This document shows positions 51,756 to 60,397 of a stretch of 64,000 bases of DNA, in pieces. Source of the stretch: Pseudomonas koreensis (GTDB taxonomy: Bacteria; Pseudomonadota; Gammaproteobacteria; Pseudomonadales; Pseudomonadaceae); contig NZ_JAOEJU010000016.1 in assembly GCF_025447595.1 (NCBI RefSeq), positions 62,001-126,000 on the forward strand. The letters run 5' to 3'. The notes under the pieces were generated by a model. The model ran no database searches and was not told the origin of the DNA. It saw only the letters and a list, made by a program, of their open reading frames with translations. Each line of letters begins with the position of its first letter. Position 1 is the stretch's first letter. Made by a program: the position numbers and the translations under genes.

Positions 51756-53653
51756 TGGCAGACGAAGAAAAGAAAGAGAAAACCTCGGTGCTGCTGACAG
51801 GCATCGATGAACTGTCGCCCAAACTCGGCGCCCTGCGAGTAAAGGTCGAGAGCTTCAAGAAAAACCTCGAACAGACCGGCCTCGGCAAACTGGACATCAG
51901 CGGTCTGTTCAAGGGCGGCAGCGTGATTACGCCGTTCGTGGACGGCATCAAATCGGCTGCGGCGTTTCAGGGAAAATTGACCGAGGTCAGCGAGACGGCG
52001 AAAACTGTCGACCTGCCGGACACGCCGAAAACTGCCGCACAGAACATGAACGTATTCAGTGCGTCCATGGAGAAAGTTTCCGCTGCGGTGGACGCCGCAC
52101 TGGTGCCGGCGGTGGGCGCATTGGTGGTCGGGCTGGAGCCGGTGCTGACCCAGGTCGGCAGCCTGCTGGCCGACAACCCGAAACTGGTCGAAGGCCTGGC
52201 GGCGGGGGCGATTGCGTTTTCCGCCATGCAGACCGCCGTCACGGGTATGACTCAGGTGATGGACGTGATGAGCATGGTGCTCAAGACCAATCCGATCATG
52301 CTGATCGCCATGGGCATTGCCGTGGCGGCCGGTTTGATCGTGGCCAACTGGACACCGATTTCCGCGTTCTTCACCGGATTGTGGGAGGGCGTGAAAAACG
52401 CCGGGGCCAGTGCAATGGCGACGTTGCGCTCGGTGCTCGACTGGCGGCCGCTGGAGGCACTGGCGGCGCTGTGGGAACCGGTCACGGGTTTCTTCTCGGG
52501 AATCTGGGACAAAGTCAAAGCGGTTACCGCGCCGGTGATCGACTTTTTCAAGTCGGTTTTCTCGTGGTCGCCCGCAGGCCTGATCCTGGAAAACTGGGGG
52601 CCGCTGACCGGTCTGTTTTCGGCGATCTGGGAGCTGCTCAAGGCCTTGAGTGTGCCGGTGATGGCGTTCCTCAGAAACCTCTTCGATTTCTCGCCGATGC
52701 AGATGATCAACAGTGCGTGGGGCGGTGTTGTCAGGTTCTTCGAACCGATGTTCAGCGGCCTGCGAAAAACCGCGCAGCCGGTTAAAGAGCTCCTGGTGTC
52801 GTTGTTCGACTTCTCGCCCATACAGATGATCACCAGCGCCTGGGGCGGTGTTGTTGCGTACTTTCAGCCGGTGTGGACGACGCTGCAATCGGCCGTACAA
52901 ATCACCCGGGATACGTTGAGGGCATTGTTCGATTTTTTCCCGATGGAAATGATCACCAGCGCCTGGGGTGGTGTCGTCGGATTCTTCGAACCGATCTGGA
53001 CGGCACTGCAAACGTCAGTGCAACAGGTCAAAGGCTTTTTCACCGGTCTGTTCGAGTGGTCGCCGCTGGAGCAGATTGCGCAGTACTGGCAGCCGATCGG
53101 TGAGGTTTTCTCGGCGCTGTGGGGTGTTGTGCTGGCGCTGTCCGCGCCGGTCGTGGATTTTTTGCACGGCCTGTTCGAATGGAATCCTCTGGATCAGATT
53201 ATCGAGAGCTGGGGGCCGATCACTGAATGGTTCGGCGAGTTGTGGCAAAAGCTGCAAACCGTCATCGCGCCGATCAAGGAGTTGTTCGACGGCGGCTTCG
53301 CCGGGTTGATCGCCAAGGTCACCGGCAAGGTCGAAACCCTGACCCAGGCGCAGCGCCAGACCAATGCCGAAGGCAAGGGCGAACTGGCGCCGGCCTTCTT
53401 CGGTGCCAGTGCGAAACCCGAGGGTGGCAGTGCGTTGCAGGGTGGTTCTTTGCCGCAATCCTCCAGCGCGCTGATCCAGCAGAGCGCCGCCAACAACCGC
53501 ACGCAACTCGAAGGTGGCCTGACAGTGCGCTTCGAAAACGCGCCGGCGGGGCTGCGTACCGATCAACCGCAAACCAATCAACCCGGGCTGGCGCTCAGTT
53601 CGCGCATCGGCTATCGCTCGCTGTCGGCAGGAGGTTCCAATGAACTGGCGTGA
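51755..53653 (+). CDS. Tape measure protein with 41-residue repeats (Mu-like tail)
   Basis: A 632-residue protein. Residues 1-200 are a typical helical start with hydrophobic segments. Residues 205-491 are seven consecutive repeats of exactly 41 residues, each of the form FF-x3-W-x8-P-x9-LF-x-W/F-SP-x7-W-GP; an eighth partial repeat follows to about 515. Many Trp and Phe are conserved. The rest (about 515-632) is polar with Gln/Ser-rich stretches. The ATG at 51755 overlaps the frameshift-extension stop. Stop overlaps the gp43 gene. Confidence 0.9.
   Translation: MADEEKKEKTSVLLTGIDELSPKLGALRVKVESFKKNLEQTGLGKLDISGLFKGGSVITPFVDGIKSAAAFQGKLTEVSETAKTVDLPDTPKTAAQNMNVFSASMEKVSAAVDAALVPAVGALVVGLEPVLTQVGSLLADNPKLVEGLAAGAIAFSAMQTAVTGMTQVMDVMSMVLKTNPIMLIAMGIAVAAGLIVANWTPISAFFTGLWEGVKNAGASAMATLRSVLDWRPLEALAALWEPVTGFFSGIWDKVKAVTAPVIDFFKSVFSWSPAGLILENWGPLTGLFSAIWELLKALSVPVMAFLRNLFDFSPMQMINSAWGGVVRFFEPMFSGLRKTAQPVKELLVSLFDFSPIQMITSAWGGVVAYFQPVWTTLQSAVQITRDTLRALFDFFPMEMITSAWGGVVGFFEPIWTALQTSVQQVKGFFTGLFEWSPLEQIAQYWQPIGEVFSALWGVVLALSAPVVDFLHGLFEWNPLDQIIESWGPITEWFGELWQKLQTVIAPIKELFDGGFAGLIAKVTGKVETLTQAQRQTNAEGKGELAPAFFGASAKPEGGSALQGGSLPQSSSALIQQSAANNRTQLEGGLTVRFENAPAGLRTDQPQTNQPGLALSSRIGYRSLSAGGSNELA
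52367..53227 (+). repeat. Seven 123-base coding repeats in the tape measure gene
   Basis: Seven units of 123 bases (41 codons) without insertions or deletions. Units 3, 4 and 5 are closest, sharing (I/T)SAWGGVV and LFDF-P-(Q/E)MI. The protein pattern is better kept than the DNA. Confidence 0.88.
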
Positions 53654-54878
53654 CCGTTTGTTGCCGGCATCCTTTCGCGGTGTCGGCTTCTGGATCGATC
53701 AGGCGAAAACGCCGGTCGGTCGCAAAGGTCAGCTGCACGAATATCCGCAGCGTGACCTGCCGTATTTCGAGGATCTGGGCCAGCAGGCCAAGACCCACGA
53801 CCTGACGGCCTTCATCATCGGCGCCGATTGCCTGGAGCAGCGCGACAAGCTGCTCAAGGCGTTGGAGCAGGGCAGTGGCGAGCTGGTGCACCCTTGGCTG
53901 GGACGCCTGCAAGTCAAGGTCGGTGAGTGCGATATGACTCACACCCGCCAGGACGGCGGGCTGGTGACATTCAGTCTGAAGTTCTACCCCGACCGGCCTT
54001 TGCCGTTTCCGACCGCCACGGTCAGTACGCAGAAAGTCCTGTTGGCCAAGGCTGACACCTTGCTGGGGTCGGCGGTGTCACGTTTCGAGGAGGTGATTGT
54101 CCGGATTCAAGCGGCACGGATTGGCATCAAAAATCTGCGAAACAGCCTGACCGGGGTGTTCGATGTCATCAAGGAACAGCTGAAACCGCTGATCGCGCAA
54201 TACAAGGAAATCACCGAACTGGTCAGGGCCGTCAAGGAATTGCCCAAGGAAGTGGCGGCCGAATTCAAAGGCTTGCTCGGCGAAATCAAGGAGCTCAAGG
54301 AATTCGCGAAGGAGGGCTACCGTGGCGTGATTGCCGACGTGTCCCAACAACTCGAAGCCATTCGCAAGGCTGATGCGCCGAAGATCACCACCGGCAGGGA
54401 CACCAACGCGGCGGCGCAAGCCATGGCCGATCTGGTGCAGGACACGCTGATCGTCAAAGTGGCGCAATGGGTCGCTTCGATGCCGGTGGCGACGAAGCCG
54501 GTGAAATTACTGACGACACCTTCACTGGATCAGCAGTCCAAGCAACCGGTCTCTCGACAGGAAGTGCCAGCCACTGACGATTTGCAGGCGCTCCAAAAGG
54601 ATTTGGTCGAGGCGCTGCAAATGGCCAAGAACAAAGCCGGCCCAGCGCACTATCAGGCCATCAGTGATGTGCAGGACGCTTTGGTCGCGCACCTCAAAGC
54701 CGTAGCGTCGTCGGGTGTGCGTCTGGTCATCAAGTCGTTTCAGGAAAGTCTGCCGGCACTGGTAGTGGCTTACAAACAGTTCGGTGATGCGACACGGGTG
54801 ACCGAAGTGGTTCAGCGTAACGGAACGACCAACCCGTTGTACCTGCCACCCAACGACGTGAAAGTCTCTCGGGAGTAG
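53640..54878 (+). CDS. DNA circularisation-domain protein (Mu gp43-like)
   Basis: A 412-residue protein. The N-terminal 90 residues (RDRLLPASFRGVGFWIDQAK ... GQLHEYPQRDLPYFED) match the DNA-circularisation N-terminal domain of Mu gp43; despite the name it is a tail component, probably at the tube tip. The remainder is helical (coiled coil near 170-230). Starts inside the tape measure gene. Confidence 0.9.
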   Translation: MNWRDRLLPASFRGVGFWIDQAKTPVGRKGQLHEYPQRDLPYFEDLGQQAKTHDLTAFIIGADCLEQRDKLLKALEQGSGELVHPWLGRLQVKVGECDMTHTRQDGGLVTFSLKFYPDRPLPFPTATVSTQKVLLAKADTLLGSAVSRFEEVIVRIQAARIGIKNLRNSLTGVFDVIKEQLKPLIAQYKEITELVRAVKELPKEVAAEFKGLLGEIKELKEFAKEGYRGVIADVSQQLEAIRKADAPKITTGRDTNAAAQAMADLVQDTLIVKVAQWVASMPVATKPVKLLTTPSLDQQSKQPVSRQEVPATDDLQALQKDLVEALQMAKNKAGPAHYQAISDVQDALVAHLKAVASSGVRLVIKSFQESLPALVVAYKQFGDATRVTEVVQRNGTTNPLYLPPNDVKVSRE

Positions 54879-54880
54879 TC

Positions 54881-55918
54881 ATGGACGTAATGGACAACCA
54901 TGTCACGTTGACCGTCGACAACATGGAGTACGGCGGCTGGAAAAGCGTGGAAATCACGGCTGATCTGGAGCGTCAGTTCCGCACTTTCAAACTCGACATC
55001 ACCTGGCAATGGCCGGGGCAGACGGTGGATAAACCGATCAAGCCCGGCGACCCGTGCGAAGTGAAAATCGGCAACGACCTGGTGCTCACGGGCTACGTGT
55101 TCAAGGCGCCCGTCAGCTATGACGGGCGGCAGATCAGCCTGAGTGTCGAGGGCAGTTCAAAGACTCAGGATCTGGTCGACTGCGCGGCTACCAACCGGCC
55201 GAATCAATGGCATGACCAACCGCTGTCCAGCATCGTCCAGGCACTGGCGCTGGAATACTCGCAGTTCGTTGTCAATGAGATCCCCGAGACGGCGCGACTG
55301 ACCAGGCACACGATCGTGCCGGGCGAAACGGTGTTTCAGTCGATTGATCGATTGCTCTCGCTGTTGCGGGTTTTTTCCACCGATGACGAGCAGGGCCGGC
55401 TGGTGCTGGCCAAACCCGGCAGCGGTGGCCGCGCCAGCGATGCGCTGGAGCTGGGCAAGAACATCCTGTCGGCCAACGCGCCAATGGATTACAGCCAGGT
55501 GTTCTCCGAGTACCGGGTGATCGGCCAGCAAAAAGGTTCGGACAAGAAGAGCGGGGCGGCGGTCAGCGAGGTTGAATCCAGCGCGGCTGACCTGTCCTTC
55601 AAACGCCGGCGTACCACGGTGATCAACGAAGGCACGCAACTGACCTTTGAGCTGGCTCAGCAACGCGCCCAGTGGGAGAGCGCCACCCGCATGGGCCGGG
55701 CGCTGACCACCACTTATCAGGTACAGGGCTGGCGCCAGTCCAACGGCGATCTGTGGCGCCACAACACGCTGGTGAAGGTCAAGGATCCGGTGCTCGGCTT
55801 CGATGGCGACATGCTGATCTCCAAGGTGACGTATTCGCTGTCGGCGCAAGGCTCGGTGACCACCCTGCAAGTGGCGCCGCCGCATACCTTCGACGCCAAC
55901 CCGACCCCACCGAAATAG
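54881..55918 (+). CDS. Baseplate hub protein (Mu gp44/gpP-like)
   Basis: A 345-residue protein of the gp27-like hub family. VTLTVDNMEYGGWKSVEITA, GDPCEVKIGNDLVLTGYV and the C-terminal LQVAPPHTFD are typical of Mu gpP. It starts 2 bases after gp43. A second ATG three codons in is possible. Confidence 0.9.
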   Translation: MDVMDNHVTLTVDNMEYGGWKSVEITADLERQFRTFKLDITWQWPGQTVDKPIKPGDPCEVKIGNDLVLTGYVFKAPVSYDGRQISLSVEGSSKTQDLVDCAATNRPNQWHDQPLSSIVQALALEYSQFVVNEIPETARLTRHTIVPGETVFQSIDRLLSLLRVFSTDDEQGRLVLAKPGSGGRASDALELGKNILSANAPMDYSQVFSEYRVIGQQKGSDKKSGAAVSEVESSAADLSFKRRRTTVINEGTQLTFELAQQRAQWESATRMGRALTTTYQVQGWRQSNGDLWRHNTLVKVKDPVLGFDGDMLISKVTYSLSAQGSVTTLQVAPPHTFDANPTPPK

Positions 55919-55939
55919 CCACCAGCCTGACATTACCTC

Positions 55940-56026
55940 GTGGGAGCGAGCTTGCTCGCGATAGCGGTAGACCTGTCAGTGCAGAAGTGTCTGCCAGATC
56001 GCCATCGCGAGCAGGCTCGCTCCCAC
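55940..56026. repeat. REPIN inside the Mu-like tailocin
   Basis: GTGGGAGCGAGCTTGCTCGC and its near-inverse TCGCGAGCAGGCTCGCTCCC, about 40 bases apart, between the hub and spike genes; no coding disruption. Confidence 0.9.
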
Positions 56027-56061
56027 AGGTGGGCGGTGGGCTGACATTCCAAGGAAACCCT

Positions 56062-56571
56062 ATGAGCCTACTGACACGCCTGCTGGCGCGCGGCACTGTC
56101 GTGCTCGCCAATTCGGCATCCAAGCTGCAATCGCTGCAAATGCGCCTCACCGCCGGTGAAGTGAACGACGACATGGAGCACTTCGAACCCTACGGCTTCA
56201 CCAGCCATCCGCTGGCCGGCGCCGAAGGCGTCGTCACGTTTCTGGGCGGTGACCGTTCCCACGCCATCGCCCTGGTGGTCGCTGACCGCCGCTACCGTCT
56301 GCAATCGCTGGCCGCTGGCGAGGTGGCGATCTACACCGACGAGGGCGACAAAATTCACTTCAAGCGCGGGCGGATCATCGACATCGAAACCGCCACGTTG
56401 AACATCCGCGCCAGCAGCGCGGTGAACTTCGACACGCCGGTGATCAACCAGACCGGCAAGATCGTCTCCCAAGGCGATCAGATTGCCGGTGGCATCAGCC
56501 AGATCAAACACGTGCATGTCGGCGTGCAGGCCGGTAGCGGCCAGACCGGTGCGCCGGCAGGAGGCCAATGA
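56062..56571 (+). CDS. Baseplate spike protein (Mu gp45/gpV-like)
   Basis: A 169-residue protein of the Mu baseplate assembly V family: TAGEVNDDMEHFEPYGFTSH, AEGVVTFLGGDRSHAIALVV and RYRLQSLAAGEVAIYTDEGD. The C-terminus IKHVHVGVQAGSGQTGAP carries an HxH that can bind iron at the spike tip, as in P2 and Mu spikes. ATG 56062 has AAGGA upstream; the frame continues upstream only through the REP element. Confidence 0.92.
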   Translation: MSLLTRLLARGTVVLANSASKLQSLQMRLTAGEVNDDMEHFEPYGFTSHPLAGAEGVVTFLGGDRSHAIALVVADRRYRLQSLAAGEVAIYTDEGDKIHFKRGRIIDIETATLNIRASSAVNFDTPVINQTGKIVSQGDQIAGGISQIKHVHVGVQAGSGQTGAPAGGQ

Positions 56572-56969
56572 TGTTCATCAGCCAGAACCTCCACGCCGCA
56601 CTGACCCGCGCCGTACTCATCAGCCTGTTTACCTGGCGCCGTGCCGCCGACGACGATGCCCTCGACGACGAGGAACGCTACGGCTGGTGGGGCGATACCT
56701 TTCCCACCGTGGCCGACGATCGCATCGGTTCGCGGCTGTGGCTGTTGCGCCGGGTCAAGCTGACCCGACAGACCCAAATGGACGCCGAGTTCTATGCACG
56801 CGAAGCCTTGCAATGGCTGATCGACGACGGCCATTGCAGCGCCATCGACATCATCAGCGAACGCCTCGACGCCCAGCGCCTGAACCTGCGCACGGTCCTG
56901 ACCCTGGCCGACGGCGAACGCCTGGACATCAACCCCGATAACAGTTGGCAGGTGATCTATGCCGTTTGA
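56568..56969 (+). CDS. Mu gp46-like baseplate protein
   Basis: A 133-residue protein (or 132 if the second ATG is used). AVLISLFTWRRAADDDALDD, RYGWWGDTFP and GSRLWLLRRVKLTRQT are the gp46 family signature; it is the gp25/W equivalent in Mu. Overlaps both neighbours. Confidence 0.92.
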   Translation: MMFISQNLHAALTRAVLISLFTWRRAADDDALDDEERYGWWGDTFPTVADDRIGSRLWLLRRVKLTRQTQMDAEFYAREALQWLIDDGHCSAIDIISERLDAQRLNLRTVLTLADGERLDINPDNSWQVIYAV

Positions 56970-58002
56970 AACCCCTTCGCTGCCGGTGCTGATCAAGCGC
57001 ACCCAAAGCGACCTGGCCGGCGATTCGCTGCGCCAGTCCGATGCGCAAGTCCTGGCCCGCACACTCGGCGGTGCCGCCTATGGTCTGTACGGCTATCTCG
57101 ACTGGATTGCCGAGCAGATCCTGCCCGACACCGCCGACGAGTCGACCCTGGAACGCATCGCCGCACTGCGCTTGAACCAGCCGCGCAAACCGGCGCAAGT
57201 TGCCACCGGTAATGTCAGCTTCAACGCCACGGCGGGCGCGGTGCTGGACGCCGATACGTTGCTGCAGTCGAGTGATGGTCGTAACTTTAAAGTCACCGCT
57301 ACCCGCACCACCGTCAATGGTGTCAACAGCACCTCCATCGCAGCGCTTGATGCCGGCAGTCTGGGCAATGCCGAGGCCGGGCTGGCGTTGACGCCGGTGC
57401 AGCCGATCGCTGGCGTGGTCGGCAACAGTTTTGTGGTACTGGCGCCGGGACTTAACGGTGGCGTGGCGCGGGAAAGCCTGGAGTCGTTGCGCTCGCGGGT
57501 GATCCGTTCCTATCGCGTGATCCCCCATGGCGGTTCGGCCAGCGACTATGAAACCTGGGCGCTGGAAGTGCCGGGCGTGACCCGCGCCTGGTGTCGCGGC
57601 GGCTTCCTCGGGCCGGGCACTGTCGGCGTGTACATCATGCGCGACGACGATCCGCAACCGGTGCCGAATGCCGATCAACTGGCCGAAGTGCAGGCCTACA
57701 TCGAACCGCTGCGCCCGGTGACGGCCGAGGTGCATGTACGCCCGCCGGTGCAGAAACCGGTGACCTATCAGCTGAAGCTGACCCCCGACACCACCGCCGT
57801 GCGCGCTGCCGTCGAAACCCAGCTGCGCGATCTGCACAACCGCGAAGCCGATCTGGGCGAGGATCTGTTGATCAGCCATATCCGAGAAGCGATCAGCAGC
57901 GCGGCGGGTGAGACCGATCACGTGCTTTCGGCCCCGGTGGCGAACGTGGCCGCGGGTGACAGCGAACTGCTCACCTTCGGGGGTTGCGTATGGCTGCCAT
58001 AA
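56959..58002 (+). CDS. Baseplate protein J-like (Mu gp47)
   Basis: A 347-residue wedge protein. FETPSLPVLIKRTQSDLAGD at the start, a beta-rich middle with SYRVIPHGGSASDYETWALE, and SHIREAISSAAGETDHVLSA near the end match Mu gp47. Starts inside gp46 and overlaps gp48. Confidence 0.94.
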   Translation: MPFETPSLPVLIKRTQSDLAGDSLRQSDAQVLARTLGGAAYGLYGYLDWIAEQILPDTADESTLERIAALRLNQPRKPAQVATGNVSFNATAGAVLDADTLLQSSDGRNFKVTATRTTVNGVNSTSIAALDAGSLGNAEAGLALTPVQPIAGVVGNSFVVLAPGLNGGVARESLESLRSRVIRSYRVIPHGGSASDYETWALEVPGVTRAWCRGGFLGPGTVGVYIMRDDDPQPVPNADQLAEVQAYIEPLRPVTAEVHVRPPVQKPVTYQLKLTPDTTAVRAAVETQLRDLHNREADLGEDLLISHIREAISSAAGETDHVLSAPVANVAAGDSELLTFGGCVWLP

Positions 58003-58589
58003 GAACCGCCGCGCAATACCAGGCGCAACTGCGCGCCTTGCTGCCGAGCGGTCCGGCATGGGATCCGGAGCGCGTGCCGGAACTCGAGGAAGTGCTGCAA
58101 GGCGTCGCCGTCGAACTGGCGCGCCTCGACGCCCGCGCCGCCGATCTGCTCAACGAGATGGATCCGGCCGGCGTCAGCGAACTGGTGCCGGACTGGGAGC
58201 AGGTGATGAACCTGCCCGACCCTTGCCTGGGCGCCACGCCGCTGTTCGACGACCGTCGCCTCGCCGTGCGCCGGCGCCTGCTTGCCGTCGGCAGCCAGGC
58301 TGTCGGTTATTACCTGGAAATCGCCAAAAGCCAGGGTTACCCCAACGCCACCATCACCGAACTCGAAGCCCCGCGCATGGGCCGTTCGCGTTTCGGCGCG
58401 GCGCATTGGGGGACCTGGGAAGCGCAGTTCATGTGGACGCTCAACACCGGCGGCCGGCTGTTGCTCGGCCGACGCTATGGCGCGAGCTACTGGGGCGAGC
58501 GTTTTGGCGTCAATCCGGGCTCGGCGCTCGAATGCCTTATCCACCGGGCGGCACCGGCGCACACCAAGGTGCACATCAACTATGACTAA
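57990..58589 (+). CDS. YmfQ/DUF2313 baseplate protein (Mu gp48-like)
   Basis: A 199-residue protein: YQAQLRALLPSGPAWDPERV and SELVPDWEQVMNLPDPCLGA are family motifs. It links the wedge to the fibre, the same role as P2 gpI. ATG 57990 has GGGGGTTG upstream and overlaps gp47. The fibre array follows 11 bases after its stop. Confidence 0.92.
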   Translation: MAAIRTAAQYQAQLRALLPSGPAWDPERVPELEEVLQGVAVELARLDARAADLLNEMDPAGVSELVPDWEQVMNLPDPCLGATPLFDDRRLAVRRRLLAVGSQAVGYYLEIAKSQGYPNATITELEAPRMGRSRFGAAHWGTWEAQFMWTLNTGGRLLLGRRYGASYWGERFGVNPGSALECLIHRAAPAHTKVHINYD

Positions 58590-58600
58590 GGAATGACGCA

Positions 58601-59758
58601 ATGGATTATCCGAAGAGTGTCCCCAGCGCCGGTCTGGTGAACGGGAAATTTATCGATGAAAACCCGTTGACCGGGACGCCCGGGTCGCTGATCCCCGCTG
58701 ACTGGGGCAACGGTGTTACGCAAGAAATCATCAATGTGATCAAGGCCGGGGATCTGACCCCGGACGAGAAGAAATACGATCAGTTGCTTCAGGCGATTCA
58801 GAGCGTTTCGGCCAAGGGCTGGAATCAGGATCTGGCGTTGCCGCTGGCAGCGTTGCCGTTGCCGACCGTGGCCACGGCGGATGCCCGGATGCCGATCACA
58901 CCGGCTGCCGCATCGACCAGTGGCGGGCGGGTGTCGGTGCCGGCGGGGGTCTACGTCAGCATCGGTCAGGAAGTGGTGGCTGGTCAGCTGGGGCGTTCTC
59001 GCACGTGTCTGACGACAGCCTGGAGCAGCGCTGACCTTTTGCCCAGCTCCCACTACTTTCTGCGTGCACAGGTGATCGGCGGTGTGCTGAGTTTCTATAC
59101 CCAACGCGGAACGATTTACGACATCACACCTGATTCGCTGAAAGGGACAATCAACGGCGCTGCCGGTGGCGGTTTCCAGAGTTCGGTGCTGGATATGTGC
59201 CTGGCCTGGGTTGTGACCGGCGCTCCGGGCTCCGTGCCGACCGTGCGTGCGATCTACAACCGGGCACGCCTGACCTGGACGCAAACCGTCAACGGCACCG
59301 GTGCGGTGTTTCTGCCGCTCGATCCGCATGCACGTGCTGCACGGTTGATCGTGGGTAACCCGACGCCTTCGTCGACTGCTGTCACCACTCTTGGGTTTCC
59401 GGGTACTGGGTGGGCAGGGGGTAACTACAGCTACCTGTCACCGATTGCATCGGTTCCTTCCAACAACGCAGGTGGCTGGAATCCCGCTACGGTTTACCCC
59501 TGCACGCTGTTTAGCAATAACGTGCTCAATGACGTGACTGTTTCGACGTTGTCCGCGAGTTTTGACCACACTCAATTGCGCTCTCTCTGGCAGAGCTACC
59601 AGGCGGAGCACACTTTGGGACAGGTCATTGCCGACAGCGATGAACTGTTGCTGAGCATGGGTATCAAGAGCCATCCGGTGACCGACTACAGCGTCGGTAT
59701 TCCGATCAACTTTGGTGAAGCTGTAAACGTTCAGCTGTCGTGGGAGCTTATTCGATGA
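58601..59758 (+). CDS. Tail fibre 1 of the Mu-like array
   Basis: A 385-residue fibre. Residues 1-60 are the shared anchor (MDYPKSVPSAGLV, GTPGSLIPADWGN). The remainder is unlike the other fibres: a beta-rich region with LGRSRTCLTTAWSSADLLPS and an ending SVGIPINFGEAVNVQLSWEL. The receptor is unknown. ATG start; stop overlaps the partner gene by ATGA. Confidence 0.85.
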   Translation: MDYPKSVPSAGLVNGKFIDENPLTGTPGSLIPADWGNGVTQEIINVIKAGDLTPDEKKYDQLLQAIQSVSAKGWNQDLALPLAALPLPTVATADARMPITPAAASTSGGRVSVPAGVYVSIGQEVVAGQLGRSRTCLTTAWSSADLLPSSHYFLRAQVIGGVLSFYTQRGTIYDITPDSLKGTINGAAGGGFQSSVLDMCLAWVVTGAPGSVPTVRAIYNRARLTWTQTVNGTGAVFLPLDPHARAARLIVGNPTPSSTAVTTLGFPGTGWAGGNYSYLSPIASVPSNNAGGWNPATVYPCTLFSNNVLNDVTVSTLSASFDHTQLRSLWQSYQAEHTLGQVIADSDELLLSMGIKSHPVTDYSVGIPINFGEAVNVQLSWELIR

Positions 59759-60270
59759 TCGTCATTCAGGAACTCCATCAGATCGATGGCGAGTTGCGTC
59801 CCGCGCAGCCGTCCGCTGACCATGACTGGAACGGCGAGCAATGGCTCCTCAACTCCGAGAAAGTCACGCTGCTGGAGCAACAGGAGTCAGAGCGTCTGTG
59901 TGCCCGGATCGATGCTGTCGCCGACAGTGCACGCACCGCACTGGCCGGCGATCCGCTCAAAGCCCTGGAATACGCCCAGGCTGCCATTGACGCTCAGGCC
60001 TTTCAGGACGCCGGTTACCCGAAAAAGGAAGTGCCTCTGTCCGTCGCCGCGTGGGTCGCCAAGGGCCGTTCGGCGAAACAGTCCGCCGAGCAGATTCTCG
60101 ACAAGGCCTCTCAGCTCAGCGACAGCCTGTTGACCCTGCGCACCTTGCGCTTGAAAGCCAAGACCCAGATTCGCGCTTATGCAAGCAAGGGTCAGATGGA
60201 TCAGGCCCGGACTACCGCCGATGAGGCGTTGCTGGCCATTCGTGAACTGACGGCCAACCCGGCCGCGTAA
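59755..60270 (+). CDS. Partner protein of fibre 1
   Basis: A 171-residue, mostly helical protein (MIVIQELHQIDGELRPAQPS, then long helices AEQILDKASQLSDSLLTLRT). I do not recognise the family. Position, ATGA overlap with the fibre and size suggest a fibre chaperone or attachment factor, but it differs from partners 2 and 3. Confidence 0.6.
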   Translation: MIVIQELHQIDGELRPAQPSADHDWNGEQWLLNSEKVTLLEQQESERLCARIDAVADSARTALAGDPLKALEYAQAAIDAQAFQDAGYPKKEVPLSVAAWVAKGRSAKQSAEQILDKASQLSDSLLTLRTLRLKAKTQIRAYASKGQMDQARTTADEALLAIRELTANPAA

Positions 60271-60288
60271 TCGCAGCCCGCCGGACCC

Positions 60289-60315
60289 AAGCCCACTTTG
60301 TCGTGGGCTTTTTGT
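60289..60315 (+). terminator. Terminator after fibre pair 1
   Basis: AAGCCCAC-tttgtc-GTGGGCTT then TTTG TTTT. It would lower or stop expression of the downstream fibre pairs. Confidence 0.82.
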
Positions 60316-60397
60316 TTTCAGGAGCCGAAGCGTTGCTCCGTTGCGCATGCCAGCGCACAGCCACATTTCATTTGTCTTTACTCAGGAACGAATTTCA

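Noticed and set aside
55672-56061. N-terminal extension of the gp45-like spike gene
   Set aside because: It would run antiparallel through the hub gene's 3' end and the REPIN; the spike domain begins at 56062 behind AAGGA.
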